Shown here piece by piece: positions 17,585 to 26,521 of a DNA stretch of 64,000 nt; within the stretch, counting starts at the first letter, position 1; the number at the start of each line of letters is the position of its first letter. The translations under genes and the position numbers were made by a program. This DNA is from RGIG8306 sp964426655 (GTDB lineage Bacteria; Bacillota; Clostridia; Lachnospirales; Lachnospiraceae): assembly GCA_964426655.1 (NCBI GenBank), contig CAYRQT010000001.1:62001-126000 (forward strand), in the 5' to 3' direction. The notes under the pieces were generated by a model, which did not search any database, was not told the DNA's origin, and saw only the letters and a list, made by a program, of their open reading frames with translations.

Positions 17585-17613
17585 ATTATAGCACACTATA
17601 CTTCTCTTGTCTT
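17585..17613 (-). promoter_or_regulatory. Promoter of the folC-to-ppk operon
   Basis: A perfect TATAAT (17590-17585) with an extended TGC element has an AAGACA -35 at 17 bases. It overlaps the 3' end of the rRNA methyltransferase gene. The expected start near 17578 leaves a leader of about 28 bases before folC. Confidence 0.65.
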
Positions 17614-18816
17614 GCCAAACTCCTGTCGAAGTACCTGTACAATGTAAAATTTCAGGTAATGGGATTGTTCTTCTCCCCAGAGCACTGGGTGATCCGGCGA
17701 CTGTGCTCGGTATTCCACCTGACGCAGAATCACATGAGCCCCTCTTGCAGCTTCTGTCAGCATTTTTTCAAACAGCGGAGGTGTCATGAAGTGGGAACAG
17801 GAACAGGTAGCCAGATATCCTCCGTCTCTGACCAGCTTTAATCCTCTCAGATTGACTTCTCTGTACCCTTTAATGGCGTTCTTTAGATGTTCCCTGGATT
17901 TTGCAAAAGCCGGCGGATCCAAAATGACCAGATCGAACTGCCGTCCCTCTTCCTCCAGTTTAGGCAACAGCTCAAAAGCATCTCCACATTGGAAATGAAC
18001 TCTGTTTTCCAGTCCATTTAATTCTGCATTTTCCCTGGCCTGCTCAATGGCTGTCTGTGAAGCATCTACGCCCAGAACCGTCTTCGCTCCTGCCAGTCCT
18101 GCATTCAAAGCAAAAGACCCGGTATGCGTAAAGCAATCCAGCACCTCTTTGCCCTTTGCAAAAGGCCATATAGCCTTCCGGTTCAGCTTCTGGTCCAGGA
18201 AGAACCCGGTCTTCTGGCCTTCTGCCACATCCACCAGATATCTGACTCCATTTTCCTGTATCGACACTTTGGTAGGGAACGGCTCACTCCAAAATCCTCT
18301 GACCAGGTCAAGCCCTTCCTGTCTGCGTACCTTTGCGTCACTGCGCTCATATATTCCCCGAACAGGCATTTGTCTTTGCAAAAGCAGATCTGCTGCTGCT
18401 TCCAGGAGAATATCCTTCAACTTTTCCATGCCCAGTGTCAGGCATTGAAACACCAGTACGTCTCCAAATTTATCCAGAACAAATCCCGGTAGGAAATCCG
18501 CCTCCCCAAAAACCAATCGGCAACTTTCCATATCCATCATTTTGGCCCTATATTCTATGGCTTCATCCATTCGTTTTCTCAGAAAGGTCCGGTCAATCTG
18601 CTCTCCCGCCACCCTGCTGAGAAGCCGAATGGTTATCTTTGAACGGCGATTCAAATAACCTGTTCCCAGCGGATAGCCATTAAAGGCATAAACATCCACC
18701 AGTGCACCGTTCTCCAACTCTAAAGGAATCTGATCAATTTCGTTATCATATACCCAAAGGCCGCCCCCTGTAAGGGTCCTGCCCTCTCCCTTTTTTAATA
18801 CCACCGCTGCATGCAT
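17596..18816 (-). CDS. RlmI-like class I rRNA methyltransferase
   Basis: A 406-residue SAM-dependent methyltransferase of the RlmI/RlmL 23S rRNA m5C group. A PUA RNA-binding domain occupies residues 1-75 (LTGGGLWVYDNEI). A central linker follows, then a Rossmann methyltransferase with VLDCFTHTGSFALNAG (motif I, about 222) and the catalytic DPPAFAKSR (about 300), plus the cysteine in YLATCSCSH. It starts 62 bases after aspS, beyond a terminator, so partial read-through or a local weak promoter is needed. The exact rRNA position cannot be inferred. Confidence 0.88.
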   Translation of the reverse strand: MHAAVVLKKGEGRTLTGGGLWVYDNEIDQIPLELENGALVDVYAFNGYPLGTGYLNRRSKITIRLLSRVAGEQIDRTFLRKRMDEAIEYRAKMMDMESCRLVFGEADFLPGFVLDKFGDVLVFQCLTLGMEKLKDILLEAAADLLLQRQMPVRGIYERSDAKVRRQEGLDLVRGFWSEPFPTKVSIQENGVRYLVDVAEGQKTGFFLDQKLNRKAIWPFAKGKEVLDCFTHTGSFALNAGLAGAKTVLGVDASQTAIEQARENAELNGLENRVHFQCGDAFELLPKLEEEGRQFDLVILDPPAFAKSREHLKNAIKGYREVNLRGLKLVRDGGYLATCSCSHFMTPPLFEKMLTEAARGAHVILRQVEYRAQSPDHPVLWGEEQSHYLKFYIVQVLRQEFGKTREV

Positions 18817-18846
18817 ATTCTTTCCTTCCCTTTTCCCTGTAAGAAA

Positions 18847-18872
18847 AGCCCGAAGACCATATTCTTCGGGCT
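18847..18872 (-). terminator. Terminator after aspS
   Basis: A perfect 10-bp stem (AGCCCGAAGA paired with TCTTCGGGCT), a 6-base loop, and TTTTCTT on the minus-strand 3' side. Confidence 0.85.
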
Positions 18873-18878
18873 CTCCCT

Positions 18879-20666
18879 TTATTCCTGCACAGTCAATGCG
18901 ATATGCAATTCATCCAACTGCTTTTGATCCACCACATCCGGTGCCTTTGTCATCAGGCAGGAGGCATCTTTCACTTTCGGGAATGCAATGACGTCCCGAA
19001 TGCTTTCTTCCCCGGCCATCAGCATGACCAGACGGTCCAATCCATAAGCCAGTCCTGCATGAGGAGGTACGCCGTATTTAAAAGCGTTCATTAAAAAACC
19101 AAACCGATCATATGCCTGCTCCTGTGTAAATCCAAGAATGGAAAACATGGTTTCCTGCACATCACTTTGATAAATCCGCACGCTTCCCCCTCCGATTTCC
19201 GTACCATTCAGCACTATATCGTAAGCTTTTGCACGAACCGCACCAGGATCAGACGCTAAAAGTGGCAGATCCTCTTCCATAGGCATGGTAAAGGGATGGT
19301 GCATGGCAACAAAACGCCCCTGCTCCTCTGAATATTCCAAAAGAGGGAACTCTGTGATCCAGGTGAATTTAAACTCATCTTTTTTCAGCAGATTCTGCTG
19401 TCTGGCCAGTTCGACCCGCAAAGCCCCCAATACTGCCCAGACCACTTTGTTCTGGTCTGCAGCAAAAAGAAGCAGATCGCCGGGCGCTCCGCCCATGGCG
19501 TCAACCAGCTGTGCCATCTGTTCATCCGACAAGAACTTGGCAAAGGAAGACTTTATGGTGCCATCTTCCTGAATGGCCACATAAGCCAATCCCTTAGCCC
19601 CATAGGTCTTTGCATATTCTACCAGCGCATCAATTTTCTTGCGGGGCATATGCCCTTCTCCCCGGACAGTAATGCCACGGACAGTCCCCCCCTGGGCTAT
19701 GGCGTTGGAAAATACTGCAAAATCCGTTTCTTTGACCACCTCTGTTACATCCATCAGCTCCATTCCAAAACGAATATCCGGTTTATCGCTGCCGTAACGG
19801 TCCATGGCCTCCTGCCAGGTCATCCGTGGAATGGGCAAGGGCACTTCTACACCAAGTGCCTCCCGGAATATTCGGGCCAGAAGGCCTTCATTAACCGCAA
19901 TCACATCCTCCACATCCACAAAGGAAAGTTCCATGTCAATTTGCGTGAATTCCGGCTGCCTGTCCGCCCGCAGGTCCTCATCACGAAAGCATTTGGCGAT
20001 CTGGAAATATCTGTCATAACCAGAACACATCAGAAGTTGCTTGAAAAGCTGGGGAGACTGCGGCAGGGCATAAAAACTGCCTGGATGAATTCGACTGGGA
20101 ACCAGATAATCCCTTGCCCCTTCAGGGGTGCTTTTCTGCAGAATGGGTGTCTCGATTTCCAGGAATCCCTGTTCAGATAGGTATGCCCTGGTAAGCGTGG
20201 TCACTTTGCTGCGCAGAATTAAGTTTTTCTGCAACTTTGGCCGACGCAGATCCAGGTAACGATAGGTCAGGCGCAAATCTTCCTTGGTAGTGATGCCATC
20301 CTCCACCGGAAAAGGCGGTGTGAGGGCTTCGCTCAGGATACGAAGGGCTGCTGCCTTAATTTCAATTTCTCCTGTGGACAGATTTTCGTTAACCGCTCCA
20401 CTTCGCAATGCCACTTCCCCTGTAACTGCTACCACGAACTCACTTCTCAGTGTCTCTGCCTTGGCAAAATCCACTGCTCCAACCGTATTCTCATCAAAGA
20501 TGATCTGCATGATGCCGCTTCTATCTCTTAAATCAATAAAAATCAGGCTACCCAGATTTCTCCTTTTCTGTACCCAACCCATCAGCACCACTTCCTGCCC
20601 CAATTGTTCACGATTTACCTCTGCACACCGGTGCGTTCTGTGCAGCCCCTTCATGGATTCCGCCAT
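18879..20666 (-). CDS. aspS: Aspartyl-tRNA synthetase, bacterial type
   Basis: A 595-residue class II synthetase charging tRNA(Asp). It shows the N-terminal OB fold (VLMGWVQKRRNLGSLIFIDLRDRSG), motif 2 with the flipping-loop region FRDEDLRADRQPEFTQIDMELSF, the bacterial GAD insertion (about 300-420) and motif 3 AYGLDRLVMLMAG. Length is normal for bacterial AspRS. A second, archaeal-type AspRS lies at 49037-50368, so this one is likely the discriminating enzyme. It follows hisS by 29 bases, a common Firmicutes pair. Confidence 0.97.
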   Translation of the reverse strand: MAESMKGLHRTHRCAEVNREQLGQEVVLMGWVQKRRNLGSLIFIDLRDRSGIMQIIFDENTVGAVDFAKAETLRSEFVVAVTGEVALRSGAVNENLSTGEIEIKAAALRILSEALTPPFPVEDGITTKEDLRLTYRYLDLRRPKLQKNLILRSKVTTLTRAYLSEQGFLEIETPILQKSTPEGARDYLVPSRIHPGSFYALPQSPQLFKQLLMCSGYDRYFQIAKCFRDEDLRADRQPEFTQIDMELSFVDVEDVIAVNEGLLARIFREALGVEVPLPIPRMTWQEAMDRYGSDKPDIRFGMELMDVTEVVKETDFAVFSNAIAQGGTVRGITVRGEGHMPRKKIDALVEYAKTYGAKGLAYVAIQEDGTIKSSFAKFLSDEQMAQLVDAMGGAPGDLLLFAADQNKVVWAVLGALRVELARQQNLLKKDEFKFTWITEFPLLEYSEEQGRFVAMHHPFTMPMEEDLPLLASDPGAVRAKAYDIVLNGTEIGGGSVRIYQSDVQETMFSILGFTQEQAYDRFGFLMNAFKYGVPPHAGLAYGLDRLVMLMAGEESIRDVIAFPKVKDASCLMTKAPDVVDQKQLDELHIALTVQE

Positions 20667-20695
20667 TTTATTCTCCTTCTATCTGTGCAGGCAGT

Positions 20696-21964
20696 TCAGT
20701 CCTGCAGTTGCTGAATATAAAATTCAATGATTTGGCCGTAGCCTTCTTTTTCCAGCTGTTCCTTCTGGAATTTTTTGTTTTTGTTCATGTATGCCACCAG
20801 TATTTTCCGACCGGCAGCCCGCTCTTTCTGAGCCTGCTGCATAATCTGGATCAACCGCGGTGTCGGCATGCCCTTCTCCACCAGATATGCCTGTTTTTCT
20901 GCCACATCCGGCACAGTATATCCCTGGTCTAAAAGGATGGTCACAATCCGCTCAAAGCCAATGGAAAACCCACAGGCTGGTGTTGTCGTCCCTGTAAATT
21001 TTCCTACCATTTCGTCATATCGACCGCCGCCTGCCACTGATCCGGAAAAGCCTTCCATGGAAATCTCAAAAATAGTTCCCGTATAGTAGGACATGCCTCG
21101 TACCAATGTGGGATCAAACTTTAAATAAAATGGCGTTTGTGTGGTCTGCTCCACACTTTCCATAATTTGACCCAGTCCTTCCATAACTTCCGAATCAAGA
21201 TAATCGGCCAATTCCTTTCGACAAATTTCCAGCCCGTCTTCTCCTGCCTGTATTCTGGCGAAAAGGTCTGTATAAAGTGCTACAGCTTCCTGCGCAAATC
21301 CTGCTTCCAGCAACTCTGCCCTAACCCCATCTATGCCAATCTTATCCATCTTATCCAGAATAACAAAAACCGTATCAAAGCTGTCCCTGTCAAATCCACT
21401 GTATGCCGCCATGGCCTTTAAAATGCGGCGGTCGTTTATATGTACTGTAAAATTTTGAAAGCCTATTTTCCCAAGGAGTGTGGTGGTCGCCAGAATCAGC
21501 TCCATTTCAGCTAAATTTGAGGCATCCCCCAAAACATCAATGTCACACTGAGTAAACTGCCTGAATCTTCCTTTCTGTGGCCGGTCCGCACGCCATACAT
21601 TGCCAATCTGCAGGGCTTTAAATGGGCTGGGGAGTTGGGCACTGTTATTACTGAAATATCTCACCAGCGGCACGGTCAGGTCATAGCGCAGACCGCTGTC
21701 TGTCAGATCCTGTTCTCCTTTTGCTGTTTCCAGATTCAGTTTTGCCCCCCTCTTCAGGATTTTAAAAATCAGCTTTTCATTATCTCCCCCTTGCCTGCTG
21801 GACAAATTTTCAATATTTTCCACACAGGGAGTTTCAATGGGAGTATACCCAAAGCCCTTGTAGGTCTCTTTGATCAGCTGTATCAGGTAATCCCGCACCT
21901 GCATTTCAGAAGGCAGGATATCCTTCATTCCGGTCACCGGTTTTTTTACCAATTTTACTGCCAT
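20696..21964 (-). CDS. hisS: Histidyl-tRNA synthetase
   Basis: A 422-residue class II synthetase. It contains the N-terminal KPVTGMKDILPSE, motif 2 with FRADRPQKGRFRQFTQCDIDVLG, the histidine-binding loop LVRGMSYYTGTIFE, GGGRYDEMVG and motif 3 ACGFSIGFERI. The C-terminal anticodon domain looks short. The frame continues upstream, but ATG 21964 has AAAGGAG 6 bases away and gives the family N terminus. Own promoter immediately upstream. No T-box was found in front of it. Confidence 0.95.
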   Translation of the reverse strand: MAVKLVKKPVTGMKDILPSEMQVRDYLIQLIKETYKGFGYTPIETPCVENIENLSSRQGGDNEKLIFKILKRGAKLNLETAKGEQDLTDSGLRYDLTVPLVRYFSNNSAQLPSPFKALQIGNVWRADRPQKGRFRQFTQCDIDVLGDASNLAEMELILATTTLLGKIGFQNFTVHINDRRILKAMAAYSGFDRDSFDTVFVILDKMDKIGIDGVRAELLEAGFAQEAVALYTDLFARIQAGEDGLEICRKELADYLDSEVMEGLGQIMESVEQTTQTPFYLKFDPTLVRGMSYYTGTIFEISMEGFSGSVAGGGRYDEMVGKFTGTTTPACGFSIGFERIVTILLDQGYTVPDVAEKQAYLVEKGMPTPRLIQIMQQAQKERAAGRKILVAYMNKNKKFQKEQLEKEGYGQIIEFYIQQLQD

Positions 21965-21994
21965 ATGCCACTCCTTTGTCTTTACTAGTGTATC

Positions 21995-22024
21995 ATTATA
22001 CTCCACAGGCCCAAGGTTTGTCTA
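21995..22024 (-). promoter_or_regulatory. Promoter of hisS-aspS
   Basis: TAGACA (22024-22019), 18 bases, TATAAT (22000-21995). The -35 overlaps the hemZ stop codon. The leader would be only about 25 bases. Confidence 0.7.
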
Positions 22025-23482
22025 TTGCCAATCCGCAAAAAGACGCCGTTTTCGTTCGATCATCTCTTCTATTCTGCCCGTATATTCTCCCAGATCTTTT
22101 ACATTTTCACATCGCTCAATACGGTTCTGGGCGTGATGTACCACTTTCGTGGAGGCGCCGGCCCCTAAAGCCACAATGCTTTCCTTTTCTTCCATGATAA
22201 GCATGTTGTAATATCCTCCTTTACCCGGTGCAGCGTATCCCACATTTTCCAAATTCCCCGCCATATTTTTCTGGCGGTAAAGGTAGTAAGGAAACAACCC
22301 CATTTTCCTGGCTCCTTCTGCCGTCATTTCCATCAGCAATTCCGAATTATCCATTGGCATCTTTTCGTACTGTTCTCTTTCCAGGTGTAGCTTTGCCTTT
22401 TTCTTTACCGCCAGAGAATGAACTGTCAAATTGTCCGGTGCCAGTTTTTCAATCTCTTCCACCGTATGAGCCACATCTGCTGCCGTTTCATACGGAAGGC
22501 CCAGAATTAAATCCATGTTGATGTTGGAAAAGCCCATTTCCCTTGCCATTCTGAAAATCTGACGCACCTGTTCAACAGTATGATGACGCCCAATCAGCCG
22601 CAAGGTCTCCTCTTTCATGGTTTGTGGATTAATGGAAATCCGATCCACGCCCCGATGACGTATGGCGTCTAGTTTTTGCGGGGTAATGGAATCTGGCCGT
22701 CCTGCTTCTACTGTGAATTCCCGTAAATATTGCAAATCAAAATTTTCCTGGATTTGTCCAATAAGACGGTCTAATTGTTCCGGCTCCAACGTGGTCGGTG
22801 TTCCCCCGCCAATGTACACACTATGCAGTTGTTTTCCCCTGAATCTCTCTGCTGCAAAGGACAGTTCTTTATAGAGGGCTTCCAGATAGGGTTCCCTCCA
22901 CTGTCCAAAACGGCTCAATGGGTAAGAGGTAAAGGAACAGTAGAAACAGGTGGATGGACAAAAAGGTATGCCAATGTACAGACTGTACCCTTTTTCAAAG
23001 GGTATATCAGAAAGCAAAGCCTGCTCTCTGGCCGCAATTTCTACACTTAAAGCTGCTTTTCCAGGTGAAACCAGGTGTTCCAGTTCCATACGTTGGGCAA
23101 TATCCCGGGGGAGCATCCCTTCTTCCAGCATGGCTGTGGCAATTTTCGTAGGCCGTATTCCTGTTAAGGTTCCCCAGGGCAACACTTTGCCTGTCTGCCT
23201 GGAAAGAAGGTGGTAAAGACATCTCTTGACCATGGATTTTCCCTGGTAGGAAATCTCCACCTGCCCTGATTCTTCTTCCACGTCCACCGGTTCTTCTCCT
23301 GCTCCCAACCGGCTCGCCCTGACCTTTTCCTTTTCATATTCTATTTTTATACAAAAAACGGGTATCTCTTCAAAGGCTTCTTCCGGCAGAATATACTGCT
23401 GCATTTCTCCCGGATAGAATGCCATGATGAGCCCCCGTATGTCATATTCATATAATGGTTTTGTGTAAATAATGCCTATCAT
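22022..23482 (-). CDS. hemZ: HemZ-type coproporphyrinogen dehydrogenase (radical SAM)
   Basis: A 486-residue HemN-like radical SAM protein of the HemZ group. The iron-sulfur site is CPSTCFYC with Cys175, Cys179 and Cys182, followed by the GGGTPT motif (about residue 225) and the C-terminal HemN region. An N-terminal domain of about 160 residues before the radical SAM core is typical of HemZ. The activity name is inherited from the family; in many Clostridia without full heme synthesis the true role is uncertain. It follows the MBL gene by 7 bases. Confidence 0.9.
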   Translation of the reverse strand: MIGIIYTKPLYEYDIRGLIMAFYPGEMQQYILPEEAFEEIPVFCIKIEYEKEKVRASRLGAGEEPVDVEEESGQVEISYQGKSMVKRCLYHLLSRQTGKVLPWGTLTGIRPTKIATAMLEEGMLPRDIAQRMELEHLVSPGKAALSVEIAAREQALLSDIPFEKGYSLYIGIPFCPSTCFYCSFTSYPLSRFGQWREPYLEALYKELSFAAERFRGKQLHSVYIGGGTPTTLEPEQLDRLIGQIQENFDLQYLREFTVEAGRPDSITPQKLDAIRHRGVDRISINPQTMKEETLRLIGRHHTVEQVRQIFRMAREMGFSNINMDLILGLPYETAADVAHTVEEIEKLAPDNLTVHSLAVKKKAKLHLEREQYEKMPMDNSELLMEMTAEGARKMGLFPYYLYRQKNMAGNLENVGYAAPGKGGYYNMLIMEEKESIVALGAGASTKVVHHAQNRIERCENVKDLGEYTGRIEEMIERKRRLFADWQ

Positions 23483-23489
23483 ACCTGTC

Positions 23490-24122
23490 CTATCTGTAAC
23501 GGGCTATGGGGTTTTGCTGTTGTTCCCTGCCAATGGTCGTTGGTTCTCCGTGACCCGGATATACCACAACATCTTCCGGAAGATACAACAGCTTTTTGGC
23601 CACAGAATGAATCAGTTCTCTCACATTTCCTCCAGGAAAATCCACTCTTCCATAGCTCCCCTCGAATATTGTGTCTCCTGCAAAGAGGATCTTTTCTTTC
23701 TCCTCATAAAGGCAGATTCCCCCTGGCGTGTGGCCGGGTGTTTCTATGACCCGGAAAGCAAAGCCATCCGCTTCAATGGTTTCTCCTTCCTGCACATAGT
23801 GGTCTGCGATGCAGCAAATCGGTTTGTCTCCGTAAACCCCGCTTAGATTTCTGGCCGGGTCCTTAAGGGTTTCTTCCTCTTTTGCCCCGGCATAAACAGG
23901 AATTTTAAATTGTATCCTCAGCTGTTCCACGGCTCCAATATGGTCAAAATGTCCGTGCGTCAGCAGGATACAAACCGGCGTTACATGCAACCTCTCCAAT
24001 GCCCCGCAAATATCCTCCGCCTGATCCCCCGGATCCACCAATATGCCCTGCTGTTCTCCTTCCCTGTAAAGAATGTAGCAATTTGTTGAGCATATGGATA
24101 CAATCTGCCGTTCAATTTTCAT
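23490..24122 (-). CDS. Glyoxalase II-like MBL-fold hydrolase
   Basis: A 210-residue metallo-beta-lactamase-fold hydrolase. The metal-binding motif is THGHFDHIGA (about residue 58), later ligands are the histidine in ETPGHTPG, the aspartate in FAGDTIF and the histidine in PGHGEPT. These are the hydroxyacylglutathione-hydrolase-like positions. ATG 24122 has AAAGGA 6 bases upstream; an in-frame ATG 24 bases earlier lies in the relA terminator. It is often found between relA and hemZ in Clostridia. The substrate is not known. Confidence 0.88.
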   Translation of the reverse strand: MKIERQIVSICSTNCYILYREGEQQGILVDPGDQAEDICGALERLHVTPVCILLTHGHFDHIGAVEQLRIQFKIPVYAGAKEEETLKDPARNLSGVYGDKPICCIADHYVQEGETIEADGFAFRVIETPGHTPGGICLYEEKEKILFAGDTIFEGSYGRVDFPGGNVRELIHSVAKKLLYLPEDVVVYPGHGEPTTIGREQQQNPIARYR

Positions 24123-24144
24123 GTGGTTTCCTTTCCTGCAAAAC

Positions 24145-24198
24145 AACGGCGGAATCCTGCCGCAAAGGGATTCCTCTGCCGCCTGTTATCCCGCCGTT
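24145..24198 (-). terminator. Hairpin after the Rel gene
   Basis: AACGGCGG and CCGCCGTT form the base of a long imperfect stem with an inner CAGAGG/CCTTTG helix, followed by TTGTTTTGC on the minus strand. It overlaps the last codons of the Rel gene. It may terminate or reduce transcription into the MBL-hemZ pair. Confidence 0.6.
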
Positions 24199-26483
24199 CT
24201 TTCAATATCAATTACACTTTGAATATTTCGCAGCTTGTCAATCAATTTATTCAGTTCTTCCACGCTCGAAACATCAAAGGTCATGCCGATGGTGGCAATC
24301 CCCTGTTTGTTAGTACGGGAATTCATGGAACGGATATCAATCTGACGTTCTGTAAAGACTTTGGAGATATCCACCATAATGCCGATCCGATTGTTCGCAT
24401 AAATTTTAATATCAGCCAGGTAATGTTCTTCATCTGCGGTAGCTCCCTGCTGCCACTCCGCTGCAATAATTCGGACTCTTTCCTCTTCCGGCAAATTTAA
24501 TATGTTAACACAATCTGTCCTATGTATGGAAATGCCCCTGCCTCTGGTAACAAATCCCACAATTTCATCGCCCGGTACCGGAGAACAGCACTTGGAGAAC
24601 CGAACGGCCAGGTCATGAATTCCCTTGACCACAATGCCGCTTTTGGATTTGATCTTGGCCGGCCTGTCCCGTGTCTCTGCAATCGTCTCTAATACCTGCT
24701 TGTCTGTGATTTCTCTGCGGTTTTTCTTTTCATATTCCTCATACAGCTTGTTGACAACCTGACCCTCTTTCAGGCCTCCGTGTCCTACTGCTGCCAGAAC
24801 GGAATCCCAATCTCTAAAGCCGTATTTCTGCATCACCTTTTCCATAAATTCTGGCTGCTTTAGGTCGGAAAGCAGAAGTCCTTTGGCCTTGCAATAACTG
24901 GTTACCAGCTCTTTTCCCCGGCTGATGTTGTCTTCTTTCAGTTCTGTTTTGAACCAGCTATTGATTTTATTGCGGGCCTGGGTACTTTTCACAATATTCA
25001 GCCAGTCCCGACTTGGTCCCTTGGAATTTTGAGAGGTGACAATTTCAATGCGGTCCCCATTCTGGATTTGATAATCGATATTGACCAGTTTCCCGTTGAC
25101 CCTTGCTCCCACCATTTTATTTCCCACGGCAGAGTGTATGCTATAAGCAAAATCTATGGGGGTGGATCCGGCAGGCAGGTTCTTCACATCTCCGGTAGGG
25201 GTAAAACAAAATACATTCTCAGAGAACAGGTTTAAATCATTTTTGATCAGGCTGAGAAATTCCCTATTATCAGACTCATCCCGCTGCCATTCCAGAATCT
25301 GCCGCAGCCAGCTCAGCTTCTCTTCCTCACTTTTCGCCATGGTCTGGCCTGTGATGCCTTCTTTATATTTCCAATGAGCCGCAATACCGTATTCTGCAGT
25401 CCTGTGCATTTCAAAGGTTCGAATTTGCACCTCAAAGGGCTGACCTGTGCTACCAATCAGTGTGGTGTGAAGGGACTGGTACATATTGGGCTTGGGCATG
25501 GCAATATAATCTTTAAATCGCCCGGGGATGGGGCGATACAACTCATGAATCACCCCCAGTGCAGCATAACAGTCCTTGACATTATCCACAATAATCCGCA
25601 CCGCAAAGAGGTCATAGATCTGATCCAGCGTTTTATTCTGGTTGACCATTTTTTTATAAATACTGAAAAAGTGCTTTACCCGGCCATCCACTTTGGCCTC
25701 AATACCCGAGTCCCGTATATGGGCCGCAACTTCCTCCACAATCTGATTGATAAAGGTGACCCTTTCTGTTTTTCTCAAAGAGATTTTATCAACCAGATCA
25801 TAATACACATCCGGTTCCAGATATTTCAAAGACAGATCGTCCAGCTCAATTTTGATTTTACTGATGCCCAGTCGCTGTGCAATGGGCGCGTAGATGTCCA
25901 TGGTTTCCCTGGCCTTTTCCCGCTGCTTTTCCGGTGTCATGAACTGAAGTGTCCGCATATTATGCAGACGGTCAGCCAATTTAATTAAAATGACCCGAAT
26001 GTCCTTTGCCATGGCCAAAAACATTTTTCGCAGATTCTCTGCCTGCACCTCTACCTTATCCATATCCCAGGACAACTGGGTCAGTTTTGTGACTCCATCT
26101 ACCAGCAGTGCAACCTCTCCGCCAAACTCTCGGGTCAGTTCTTCATTGGTCATGACTGTATCTTCCACCACATCATGGAGCAGCCCGGCTACAATGGTTT
26201 CTTTATCCAGCTCCAGTTCTGCCAGAATAATACTCACACATATGGGATGAATAATATAGGGTTCCCCTGATTTACGGCACTGCAGCTTATGGGCTTCAAA
26301 AGCTACCCGATATGCTTTTTCAATCATAGAAAGATCATCTGACGGGTGATACCTCTTGATACAGGCAATCAACTCATCATAAAGCACCTCCGGGCTTGTG
26401 TAATCTGCGAAGGCTCTGACTTTACAATTTTCCTGTCTTTCCATGATGCCATCCTGTTTTCCTGCCTTATCTTTCTCTGCCAT
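24186..26483 (-). CDS. rel: Bifunctional (p)ppGpp synthetase/hydrolase
   Basis: A 765-residue Rel/SpoT-type enzyme controlling the stringent response. The hydrolase HD motif is LLHDVVEDT (His103-Asp104). The synthetase has KHFFSIYKKM and FAVRIIVDN, then the TGS domain (FCFTPTGDVKNLPAGSTPIDFAYSIHS region), a Cys-containing CCSPVPGDE segment and a C-terminal ACT domain. Both catalytic halves look intact. ATG 26483 with GGGAGG 7 bases upstream is preferred over the frame opening at 26498. It starts 38 bases after the LacI gene, which may supply its transcript. Confidence 0.96.
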   Translation of the reverse strand: MAEKDKAGKQDGIMERQENCKVRAFADYTSPEVLYDELIACIKRYHPSDDLSMIEKAYRVAFEAHKLQCRKSGEPYIIHPICVSIILAELELDKETIVAGLLHDVVEDTVMTNEELTREFGGEVALLVDGVTKLTQLSWDMDKVEVQAENLRKMFLAMAKDIRVILIKLADRLHNMRTLQFMTPEKQREKARETMDIYAPIAQRLGISKIKIELDDLSLKYLEPDVYYDLVDKISLRKTERVTFINQIVEEVAAHIRDSGIEAKVDGRVKHFFSIYKKMVNQNKTLDQIYDLFAVRIIVDNVKDCYAALGVIHELYRPIPGRFKDYIAMPKPNMYQSLHTTLIGSTGQPFEVQIRTFEMHRTAEYGIAAHWKYKEGITGQTMAKSEEEKLSWLRQILEWQRDESDNREFLSLIKNDLNLFSENVFCFTPTGDVKNLPAGSTPIDFAYSIHSAVGNKMVGARVNGKLVNIDYQIQNGDRIEIVTSQNSKGPSRDWLNIVKSTQARNKINSWFKTELKEDNISRGKELVTSYCKAKGLLLSDLKQPEFMEKVMQKYGFRDWDSVLAAVGHGGLKEGQVVNKLYEEYEKKNRREITDKQVLETIAETRDRPAKIKSKSGIVVKGIHDLAVRFSKCCSPVPGDEIVGFVTRGRGISIHRTDCVNILNLPEEERVRIIAAEWQQGATADEEHYLADIKIYANNRIGIMVDISKVFTERQIDIRSMNSRTNKQGIATIGMTFDVSSVEELNKLIDKLRNIQSVIDIERTAG

Positions 26484-26521
26484 ACACCAGCCTCCCACAT
26501 GTTTCCATTACAACCTTACTT

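Noticed and set aside
21965..22021. T-box before hisS
   Set aside because: Only about 57 bases separate hemZ and hisS; there is a promoter and no T-box sequence or terminator.
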